From the NCBI GenBank assembly GCA_031263965.1, contig JAISES010000439.1, positions 1 through 5,404 on the forward strand: a DNA stretch of 5,404 bases, written 5' to 3'. Position 1 is the stretch's first letter; every line of letters begins with the position of its first letter. This DNA is from Prevotella sp. GTDB lineage: Bacteria > Bacteroidota > Bacteroidia > Bacteroidales > Dysgonomonadaceae. The notes under the pieces are model-generated. The model was not told where the DNA came from and ran no database searches. It saw only the letters and a list, made by a program, of their open reading frames with translations. The translations under genes and the position numbers were made by a program. Shown one piece after another: positions 1 through 4,707 of this stretch.

Positions 1-26
1 TGTAATCAAAAAATATAATAAAACCA

Positions 27-593
27 ATGGCAACTACAGCAGATATAAGAAATGGAATGTGTATCGACATAGAAGGACAATACTATGTTATAATTGAATT
101 CCTACATGTTAAACCGGGACAAGGAGCCGCTTTTGTGCGTACAAAAATGAGAAGCGTTACTACCGGGCGTGTTCTTGAAAGAACATTCAATGCCGGAGTA
201 AAACTGGATGAAGTGCGTATAGAAAGACGTCCTTACCAATACCTTTACCAGGACGACATGGGATACAATTTTATGAATACTGAAACTTTCGAGCAAATAT
301 CTCTGGCCGGAGAAATGATTGAAGGTGTGGCTTTCCTTAAAGAGGGCGATATGGTGGAGGTGCAGGTACATGCCGAAACCGAAACTGTATTGACCGCAGA
401 AATGCCTCAAAACGTTATTCTTGAGATAACATATACAGAACCGGGAATGAAAGGCGACACTGCAACCAACACGCTGAAACCGGCTACAGTAGAAACAGGA
501 GCCGAAGTTCGCGTGCCGCTGTTTATCAACGAAGGCGATAAGATTAAGATCAATACGAAAGACGGTTCATATGTAGAAAGAGTGAAGAATTAA
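27..593 (+). CDS. efp: Elongation factor P (EF-P), glutamine-tip variant
   Basis: EF-P binds the ribosome between the P and E sites and relieves stalling at polyproline stretches; it acts in the cytoplasm. The 188-residue product has the usual length and the three-barrel layout: an N-terminal KOW-like domain (about 1-63), a middle OB domain (about 65-125) and a C-terminal OB domain (about 130-187). The C-terminal signature is clear from K151 to G170 (KPAT, then VRVPLF, then EG). The domain I loop reads VKPGQGAAF at 28-36. Seen directly, the tip position that is lysine 34 in E. coli (VKPGKGQAF) is Gln32 here, codon CAA at 120-122. By family knowledge this position is normally Lys or Arg and often modified; a Gln cannot take the known beta-lysyl, rhamnosyl or aminopentanol modifications. 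The ATG has an A-rich upstream stretch and no Shine-Dalgarno, usual in Bacteroidota. The identification is very secure. Confidence 0.97.
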   Translation: MATTADIRNGMCIDIEGQYYVIIEFLHVKPGQGAAFVRTKMRSVTTGRVLERTFNAGVKLDEVRIERRPYQYLYQDDMGYNFMNTETFEQISLAGEMIEGVAFLKEGDMVEVQVHAETETVLTAEMPQNVILEITYTEPGMKGDTATNTLKPATVETGAEVRVPLFINEGDKIKINTKDGSYVERVKN

Positions 594-605
594 CCGTTTT
601 TCTAT

Positions 606-625
606 AAATATTAAGAAATATTAAG
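606..625 (+). repeat. Perfect 10-bp tandem duplication before the terminator
   Basis: The unit AAATATTAAG occurs twice with no gap, at 606-615 and 616-625. The second copy runs into the left arm of the efp terminator hairpin. It is probably a replication-slippage duplication in the AT-rich 3' untranslated region of efp; no function is evident. Confidence 0.7.
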
Positions 626-663
626 AGGGTGTGTGAAAAGGGCTTTTGACACACCCTCTTTTA
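623..663 (+). terminator. Rho-independent terminator of efp
   Basis: A 12-bp perfect stem pairs AAGAGGGTGTGT (623-634) with ACACACCCTCTT (649-660). After one G/G mismatch (635/648) the stem continues with AAAA/TTTT around a GGGC loop. A short T run (659-662) follows. It lies 30 bp after the efp stop and before radC. On the opposite strand the stem is also followed by T-rich sequence, but no minus-strand gene ends here. Confidence 0.85.
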
Positions 664-720
664 TCAGGGAACAACAAATATTTCTATATCTACAACCTGA
701 TACTAAACAACTATTCCCCG

Positions 721-1419
721 ATGGAGAATAAGATAAAACTAAATATAAAAGACCTGGCCGAGGAAGACCGCCCGAGGGAAAAGATGCTGCTCAAAGGGGT
801 AGGCTCTTTATCGGATGCCGAAATACTGGGTATTCTCATTGCTTCAGGCAACAAGGATGAAACGGCAGTAGAATTGGCTCAACGCATACTTTACAGTGTA
901 TCCAACAATCTGAATACTTTAGGAAAACTCACGGTCAAAGACCTTATCAAGAACTTCAAAGGGATAGGGGAGGCTAAGGCCATAACCATTATTGCGGCTT
1001 TAGAATTGGGACGGAGACGGAAATTGTCCGAAGTTGAAGTTCTGCCTAAGATTACATCCAGTGAAAATGTTTATCAGATACTGCATCCTGTTTTGGCAGA
1101 CCTGAAATACGAAGAAGTATGGGTATTGCTTCTGAACAGGGCAAACAAAGTAATAAAAAAAATACAGGTGAGTAAAGGCGGAATAACAGGTACGGTAACC
1201 GACAGCCGTATGATCATGAAAGAGGCCATTGATTCGCTTGCGTCCGCCATTATTTTATGCCACAATCATCCTTCGGGAAATCCTAATCCGAGCGGAGAAG
1301 ACAACAACATCACAAAGAAGCTGAAAGAAGCCGGACAAATACTGGACATCAAACTTCTCGATCATGTGATAATCTGCGATCACTCTTATTATAGTTATGC
1401 GGATAAAGGATATTTGTAA
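721..1419 (+). CDS. radC: RadC family JAMM/MPN domain protein
   Basis: The protein has 232 residues. The N-terminal part carries the typical RadC DRPREKML segment (16-23) and a helix-hairpin-helix element GIGEAKA (81-87). The C-terminal part is a JAMM/MPN+ metal-binding domain with HNHPSGNPNPSGED at 181-194, so His181, His183 and Asp194 are the expected zinc ligands. Family knowledge: RadC was named for a radiation-sensitivity locus, but that assignment in E. coli was later withdrawn; a metallopeptidase or DNA-processing role is suspected from the fold only. I chose the ATG at 721. The frame is open upstream to a TTG at 646, but those 25 codons lie within and just after the efp terminator hairpin and do not resemble RadC. 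The gene stands alone between the efp terminator and the next promoter; no clear -7 box is visible in 664-720. Confidence 0.93.
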   Translation: MENKIKLNIKDLAEEDRPREKMLLKGVGSLSDAEILGILIASGNKDETAVELAQRILYSVSNNLNTLGKLTVKDLIKNFKGIGEAKAITIIAALELGRRRKLSEVEVLPKITSSENVYQILHPVLADLKYEEVWVLLLNRANKVIKKIQVSKGGITGTVTDSRMIMKEAIDSLASAIILCHNHPSGNPNPSGEDNNITKKLKEAGQILDIKLLDHVIICDHSYYSYADKGYL

Positions 1420-1423
1420 ACAG

Positions 1424-1471
1424 TTTCTGATTACTCAATCTTTTAATTATTTTTGTATCGTAAATCAGAAA
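1424..1471. repeat. Inverted repeat flanking a -7 promoter box
   Basis: TTTCTGATT (1424-1432) is the exact reverse complement of AATCAGAAA (1463-1471). Two more pairs (A1433-T1461, C1434-G1460) form if A1462 bulges. The 25-base centre contains the TATTTTTG box at 1448-1455. It could be an operator dyad around the promoter, or a hairpin in transcripts reading through from radC. The arms are too AT-rich and the loop too long for a convincing terminator. Confidence 0.5.
1448..1455 (+). promoter_or_regulatory. Predicted Bacteroidota promoter (-7 box) for the DUF59-lpxH unit
   Basis: TATTTTTG matches the Bacteroidota -7 consensus TAnnTTTG. It lies 71 bp before the ATG at 1527, giving an untranslated leader of about 65 bases. 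A -33 element is weak: TTTCTG at 1424-1429 is the nearest candidate. The position in a 107-bp gap supports it; the motif also occurs by chance inside lrgB, so it is not decisive alone. Confidence 0.5.
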
Positions 1472-1472
1472 G

Positions 1473-1508
1473 GTTATAAACTATCCACCCTATACAGATG
1501 TTTATAAC
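1473..1508. repeat. Perfect 9-bp inverted repeat in the leader of the DUF59 gene
   Basis: GTTATAAAC (1473-1481) and GTTTATAAC (1500-1508) are exact reverse complements separated by 18 bases. Each arm contains TTATAA, itself a palindrome. The pair lies downstream of the predicted -7 box and ends 18 bp before the start codon. It may be a two-site DNA operator or an RNA hairpin in the leader controlling translation. No known regulator motif is recognised. Confidence 0.55.
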
Positions 1509-1526
1509 GGACAAAAAAGATATTTT

Positions 1527-1841
1527 ATGAGCGGATTACTTGAATTGGAAGGTAAGATCGTAAACATGCTCAAGACTGTTTATGATCCCGAAATACCTGT
1601 TAATATATACGATCTGGGGTTGATATACGAAGTAGATATAGATGACAGCAACAATGTAACTATAACTATGACCCTGACTGCGCCTAACTGTCCGGCAGCC
1701 GACTTCATACTCGAAGATGTAAGGTACAAAATAGAATCGGTGCAGGGAGTAAACAATGTAGTTGTAAATCTTACATTCGAACCTCAATGGAACAGGGACA
1801 TGCTTAGCGAAGAAGCTAAACTTGAACTTGGATTTTTATAA
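1527..1841 (+). CDS. MIP18/DUF59 family Fe-S cluster assembly protein (SufT-like)
   Basis: This 104-residue protein consists almost entirely of one MIP18 (DUF59) domain. The hallmark DPEIPVNIYDLGLIY lies at 20-34, and TLTAPNCPAAD at 49-59 holds the conserved Cys55. The C-terminal FEPQWNRDMLSEEAKLELGF is typical of the SUF-associated bacterial branch. Family knowledge: members such as SufT and eukaryotic MIP18/CIA2 help maturation of Fe-S proteins; related PaaD works with a phenylacetyl-CoA oxygenase, which is absent here. No other suf or isc gene is in the window. The stop is 11 bp before the next gene, so the two are probably co-transcribed from the promoter at 1448-1455. The family is certain; the exact role in Fe-S assembly is inferred. 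Confidence 0.9.
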   Translation: MSGLLELEGKIVNMLKTVYDPEIPVNIYDLGLIYEVDIDDSNNVTITMTLTAPNCPAADFILEDVRYKIESVQGVNNVVVNLTFEPQWNRDMLSEEAKLELGFL

Positions 1842-1852
1842 AAGCCAAAAAC

Positions 1853-2659
1853 GTGGGTAAAAAAGTTTACTTCTTATCGGATGTCCATATGGGTTCTGCT
1901 TATCACAACAAGAATGTGGATAAGCAGCGCCGGATGACATTGCCTCCGGTAAAAATAAATGAAAGTTATTTCCCTAAGCATGAAGTAGAGCGGAAGCTTT
2001 GCCGTTGGCTGGACATGGTAAAACAAGATGCTTCCGCAATCTACCTGCTTGGCGATATATTTGATTATTGGTTCGAATACAAGAATGTAGTTCCCCGTGG
2101 ATTTGTCCGGTTTCTTGGCAAAATAGCGGAAATAACCGACATGGGAGTTGAAGTGCATTTCTTTACAGGCAACCACGATATTTGGGTAACAGATTACTTG
2201 CGAAAGGAATGCGGGATGATTGTTCATCTGCAACCTCTTGTGAAAGAAATATATGGAAAGAAGTTCTTTCTGGCGCATGGAGACGGGTTAGGTGACGATT
2301 CCGCTTCCTTTAAGGTGTTGCGTAAGATTTTCCACAGCAAGCTATGCCGTATAGCATATGCAGCCATTCATCCACGGTGGACTGTCGGTTTTGCACAGCG
2401 GTGGTCGAATCATAACCGCGGTAATGACGAAATGCCCCCTTATTTCGGAGAAGACAAAGAACATTTGGTACTTTTTGCTAAAGAACACTTGAAAAAAGCT
2501 CCCTGTCTCAATTTTTTCATCTTCGGGCACCGGCACATTATGCTCGACCTGATGCTGTCTTCAACAAGCAGGGTAGTCATATTAGGCGATTGGATCAATT
2601 TCTTCTCTTATGGCGTCTTCGATGGGGAGAATTTCTCATTGGAGATATTTGAAGAATAA
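1853..2659 (+). CDS. lpxH: UDP-2,3-diacylglucosamine pyrophosphatase (LpxH-type metallophosphoesterase)
   Basis: By family, it hydrolyses UDP-2,3-diacylglucosamine to lipid X and UMP, the fourth step of lipid A synthesis, at the inner face of the cytoplasmic membrane. The 268-residue product shows all calcineurin-type metal motifs in order: DVH (10-12), GDIFDYW (67-73), GNHD (106-109), AHGDG (141-145) and FGHRH (224-228). The third motif is GNHD, not GNRD as in E. coli LpxH, so it is closer to the LpxH2-like or Bacteroidota form. The spacing between the first and second metal motifs is about 25 residues longer than in E. coli, with a segment rich in Lys, Pro and Asn around residues 18-42. The start must be the GTG at 1853: the frame is closed by a TGA at 1823, and the next ATG (1889) falls inside the first metal motif. 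It follows the DUF59 gene by 11 bp. The fold is certain; the substrate is inferred from the family. Confidence 0.85.
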   Translation: MGKKVYFLSDVHMGSAYHNKNVDKQRRMTLPPVKINESYFPKHEVERKLCRWLDMVKQDASAIYLLGDIFDYWFEYKNVVPRGFVRFLGKIAEITDMGVEVHFFTGNHDIWVTDYLRKECGMIVHLQPLVKEIYGKKFFLAHGDGLGDDSASFKVLRKIFHSKLCRIAYAAIHPRWTVGFAQRWSNHNRGNDEMPPYFGEDKEHLVLFAKEHLKKAPCLNFFIFGHRHIMLDLMLSSTSRVVILGDWINFFSYGVFDGENFSLEIFEE

Positions 2660-2684
2660 GACGATTCGCAAGCAAAAATATATC

Positions 2685-2692
2685 TACCTTTG
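2685..2692 (+). promoter_or_regulatory. Predicted Bacteroidota promoter (-7 box) for lrgAB
   Basis: TACCTTTG is an exact TAnnTTTG match located 26 bp after the lpxH stop. It would start a transcript near 2697-2700 and give a leader of about 90-125 bases before lrgA. The -33 region (around 2663-2668) has no strong TTG. Confidence 0.45.
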
Positions 2693-2731
2693 CATCGGTT
2701 AATTACATCAAGTTGCTATTTGTTAAATAAT

Positions 2732-2741
2732 ACCGGCCGGT
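2732..2741. repeat. GC-rich 10-bp palindrome in the lrgA leader
   Basis: ACCGGCCGGT is a perfect 10-bp palindrome in an otherwise AT-rich stretch. It lies between the predicted lrgAB promoter (2685-2692) and the coding sequence, where a repressor, activator or restriction-modification enzyme could bind. No pairing worth counting extends outside it. Confidence 0.45.
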
Positions 2742-2809
2742 GGTTTGAATTAATCAAAAGGTTATCATCTACGATACAGGCTATACAAAATGCCCGCTTC
2801 GTATCTAAA

Positions 2810-2817
2810 TAAGTTTG
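2810..2817 (+). promoter_or_regulatory. Possible alternative -7 box directly before the lrgA ATG
   Basis: TAAGTTTG matches TAnnTTTG and ends five bases before the ATG at 2823. If used, it would give an almost leaderless lrgA mRNA. No -33 element is evident, so the upstream box at 2685-2692 remains the better candidate. Confidence 0.2.
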
Positions 2818-2822
2818 TATAT

Positions 2823-3170
2823 ATGAAAATGGTAAAAGGTATCTTTATCATTCTTTTGTTTTATTTTCTGGGACAAGCTATCAGCTATTTGATAGATGGT
2901 TTCGTGCCGGGAAATATCATCGGGATGGTACTCCTGTTCCTCAGCCTTTACTTCAAAGCCGTTAGCCCCGGCAGCGTAAAAGACGTCTCCAATACTTTTA
3001 CCCGCAATATGGCTATTTTCTTTATCCCTGCCGGAGCAGGAATATTAGGATCGTATGGAATTATCAGCAAATTCTGGTTGTCTATTCTCATAGTCTGCTC
3101 TGTGAGTACGGTACTGGTTATTGCAGTTGTAGCAGTTATTCAACAACAAATGGAAAAAAGGAAGAAATGA
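2823..3170 (+). CDS. lrgA: CidA/LrgA family membrane protein
   Basis: This is a small integral membrane protein of 115 residues from this start, with four hydrophobic segments. The first begins just after MKMVKG; the second contains PGNIIGM; the third holds FFIPAGAGILG, the family's characteristic segment; the fourth precedes a basic tail ending MEKRKK. Family knowledge: LrgA/CidA proteins were described as holin-like modulators of murein hydrolase activity and lysis in Staphylococcus; some LrgA-LrgB pairs transport small carboxylates such as pyruvate, and the plant fusion PLGG1 carries glycolate/glycerate. Which applies here cannot be read from the sequence. The frame is open to an ATG at 2790, which would add 11 residues (MPASYLNKFVY); I prefer 2823 because family members start close to the first helix, but 2790 and 2829 are possible. 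The stop overlaps the lrgB start by four bases (ATGA), implying translational coupling. Confidence 0.87.
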   Translation: MKMVKGIFIILLFYFLGQAISYLIDGFVPGNIIGMVLLFLSLYFKAVSPGSVKDVSNTFTRNMAIFFIPAGAGILGSYGIISKFWLSILIVCSVSTVLVIAVVAVIQQQMEKRKK

Positions 3171-3859
3171 AAGCCTTATTTGAATCTACAGAATTTATAC
3201 TTTTGCTTATATTTGGCAGTTACCTGTTTGGCCAATGGGTTTTCAAAAAAACGCGGATAGGTATTTTCCATCCTATGATCATATCTATTGCCATTATAAT
3301 AGCTTTTCTGAAAATTACCGATATGCCTTATCAGACATTCGAGCAAGGAAGCTGGTTTGTCAGTTTTTTGTTGGGCCCGTCTGTTGTCGCTTTAGGTTAT
3401 ATACTTTATGAGCAATTAGCCTATTTGAAAGGCAATGTAGTATCTATCCTTACATCTATATTTATAGGAAGCCTGGTAGGCATCATGAGCGTTATATTGC
3501 TGGCTAAGCTGACAGGAGCCGATCAGATGTTGATTCACAGCCTTGAGCCGAAATCTGTGACCACACCCATTGCAATGAGTATAGCTGAACAGTCGGGAGG
3601 TAATGTGTCGCTAACGGCTGTTATTGTCTTGTTTTGCGGGATATTCGGAAGCATTATAGGCCCTCCCATACTCCGTTTTTTAGGTATTCAAAGCAGTATA
3701 GCAAAAGGTCTGGCTATGGGCGCTTCCGCTCATGGGGTAGGCACAGCCAAAGCAATGGAGATGGGTGTGATAGAAGGTGCTCTGAGTGGTTTGGCCATCG
3801 GATTAATGGGTGTAATGACCGCATTGCTGATACCGGTTATCCATCAATTATTTTCATAG
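3167..3859 (+). CDS. lrgB: LrgB family membrane protein
   Basis: The 230-residue polytopic protein has several hydrophobic helices along most of its length and matches the usual LrgB size. Recognisable family blocks are FHPMIISI (34-41), LLGPSVVALGY (68-78), EPKSVTTPIAMSIAEQSGG (127-145), GSIIGPPILR (161-170) and GASAHGVGTAKAMEMG (185-200). LrgB acts with LrgA in the cytoplasmic membrane, either in control of murein hydrolases or as a carboxylate exporter/importer; the transporter view comes from work on B. subtilis PftAB and plant PLGG1. The start overlaps the lrgA stop by ATGA. No LytTR or LytSR regulator, the usual partner in Firmicutes, is adjacent. Two chance TAnnTTTG matches (3198-3205 and 3208-3215) lie early in the gene. 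Confidence 0.93.
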   Translation: MKALFESTEFILLLIFGSYLFGQWVFKKTRIGIFHPMIISIAIIIAFLKITDMPYQTFEQGSWFVSFLLGPSVVALGYILYEQLAYLKGNVVSILTSIFIGSLVGIMSVILLAKLTGADQMLIHSLEPKSVTTPIAMSIAEQSGGNVSLTAVIVLFCGIFGSIIGPPILRFLGIQSSIAKGLAMGASAHGVGTAKAMEMGVIEGALSGLAIGLMGVMTALLIPVIHQLFS

Positions 3860-3917
3860 CATAACTTCTTAATTGCTATTTCCCGCCAAAATGCTTTCAC
3901 ATATTGGGATAAGTCTT

Positions 3918-3925
3918 TACTTTTG
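3918..3925 (+). promoter_or_regulatory. Predicted -7 box placing the transcript start at the ATG of the RHH-like gene
   Basis: TACTTTTG matches TAnnTTTG and is followed by five bases (CAGTA) and then the ATG at 3931. With the usual start point 4-9 bases after the box, the mRNA would begin at or next to the start codon, giving a leaderless or nearly leaderless message. TTTCAC (3895-3900) is the best -33 candidate. Confidence 0.4.
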
Positions 3926-3930
3926 CAGTA

Positions 3931-4146
3931 ATGAAACCTAAAAAGAAAGGTATACAGGGCAACAGGACCAAGCATCTTCTTTTCTCTCTGAACGAAGAAG
4001 AATATGCTCTTATAGCCTCTTATATGAAAAAATACAAAATAGAAAACCGTTCCCGTTGGTGCAGGGAAACTATCATAGCACACGTATTAAAAAATCTGGA
4101 ACAAGATTATCCGACCCTCTTCGGAGAAAATGAAATGCGCCGATGA
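3931..4146 (+). CDS. Small ribbon-helix-helix-like protein, coupled to tadA
   Basis: I do not recognise a named family. The 71-residue product is strongly basic at the N-terminus (four Lys among the first six residues). It then shows a short beta-strand-like segment KHLLFSL (14-20), a helix from NEEEYALIASYMKKY (21-35), a turn KIENRS, and a second helix around SRWCRETIIAHVLKNLE (41-57). That strand-helix-turn-helix order resembles ribbon-helix-helix DNA-binding proteins such as MobC/NikA or Arc-type repressors. The tail reads YPTLFGENEMRR. Its stop overlaps the tadA start by ATGA, so translation of tadA probably depends on it. The reading frame is supported by the promoter-like box upstream and the coupling. 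DNA binding is inferred from the secondary-structure pattern only; an RNA-related or protein-binding role is equally open. Confidence 0.75.
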   Translation: MKPKKKGIQGNRTKHLLFSLNEEEYALIASYMKKYKIENRSRWCRETIIAHVLKNLEQDYPTLFGENEMRR

Positions 4147-4586
4147 CCTCTATCCTGAACGATGAATATTATATGCGGCAAGCTCTGAACGAGGCCAGGA
4201 TTGCTTTTGATAAAAATGAGGTTCCCATAGGTGCCGTCATTGTGTGTCAAGGGAAAATAATTGCCAGAGCGCATAATCTTACCGAAACACTTAACGATGT
4301 CACAGCGCACGCGGAAATGCAGGCAATTACGGTTGCCGCGAATGTGTTAGGAGGAAAATACTTAACGGATTGCGCGCTGTATGTCACTCTGGAACCTTGC
4401 CCAATGTGTGCGGGAGGATTGCTTTGGTCTCAGATTTCAAAAATAGTTTATGGAGCCCAAGACCCCAAAAAAGGATATTCTTTCTTTTCTCCAACTATAT
4501 TGCACCCTAAAACGATTGTAAATTACGGTGTTCTGGAAGATGAGTGCCTCTCTTTATTGAAAGAATTCTTCAAACAGAGGCGATAA
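4143..4586 (+). CDS. tadA: tRNA-specific adenosine deaminase
   Basis: TadA deaminates adenosine 34 to inosine in the anticodon of tRNA-Arg(ACG), allowing one tRNA to read CGU, CGC and CGA. The 147-residue protein has the zinc-dependent cytidine/adenosine deaminase motifs: HAE at 56-58 (His56 zinc ligand, Glu58 proton shuttle) and PCPMC at 85-89 (Cys86 and Cys89 zinc ligands). The surrounding ARAHNLTETLNDVTAHAEMQA (41-61) and the C-terminal EFFKQRR are typical of TadA rather than of guanine or cytosine deaminases. Length is normal. The ATG overlaps the stop of the upstream small gene by four bases; no separate Shine-Dalgarno is visible. It is normally essential when tRNA-Arg(ACG) is the only decoder of its box. 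Confidence 0.95.
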   Translation: MTSILNDEYYMRQALNEARIAFDKNEVPIGAVIVCQGKIIARAHNLTETLNDVTAHAEMQAITVAANVLGGKYLTDCALYVTLEPCPMCAGGLLWSQISKIVYGAQDPKKGYSFFSPTILHPKTIVNYGVLEDECLSLLKEFFKQRR

Positions 4587-4601
4587 GTTTCCGGCGTCAA
4601 T

Positions 4602-4622
4602 GTTAAAAGTATACATATTAAC
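4602..4622. repeat. Weak inverted repeat after tadA
   Basis: GTTAA (4602-4606) pairs with TTAAC (4618-4622) around an 11-base loop, with two further pairs outside one mismatch. It has no GC core and no T run of note, so it is a poor terminator candidate, but it is the only hairpin between tadA and the next gene. Confidence 0.2.
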
Positions 4623-4637
4623 GTTTATTTACATCTA

Positions 4638-4664
4638 TTGGTGCAACGCTATTGCCTATATTCA
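4638..4664 (+). promoter_or_regulatory. Weak promoter candidate for the NigD-like gene
   Basis: TTG at 4638-4640 and TATATTCA at 4657-4664 resemble the -33 and -7 elements of Bacteroidota with one-base deviations in the -7 box. They lie within the 121-bp gap between tadA and the lipoprotein gene. The rest of the gap is AT-rich and shows only two copies of AGTATAC (4608-4614 and 4670-4676). Confidence 0.2.
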
Positions 4665-4707
4665 AGTCTAGTATACGTAGTCAATACTTCAATAAAATAA
4701 ATGGGTT

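Noticed and set aside
646..720. A 25-residue N-terminal extension of RadC from a TTG codon
   Set aside because: It starts inside the efp terminator hairpin and its residues do not resemble RadC; the ATG at 721 gives the normal RadC N-terminus.
1424..1471. Invertible promoter of the Bacteroides phase-variation type
   Set aside because: The arms are only 9-11 bp and the enclosed segment about 25 bp, far shorter than known invertible promoters, and no invertase gene is in the window.
1527..1841. PaaD of the phenylacetate pathway
   Set aside because: The protein shares the DUF59 domain, but no paa gene is nearby, and the short form with the C-terminal EPQWNRDMLSEEAK stretch fits the SUF-type branch better.
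3198..3215. Two TAnnTTTG matches (TACTTTTG and TATATTTG) as internal promoters
   Set aside because: They lie early inside lrgB, far from any following start, and are expected by chance at this AT content. They show how weak the motif is alone.
3634..3864. A 76-residue + strand frame inside lrgB
   Set aside because: It is an out-of-frame reading of lrgB, rich in Arg, Ser and Gly, with no independent start signal.
3856..3879. Inverted repeat ATAGCA/TGCTAT after lrgB as a terminator
   Set aside because: It is only 6 bp with a 12-base loop, AT-rich, and lacks a T run.
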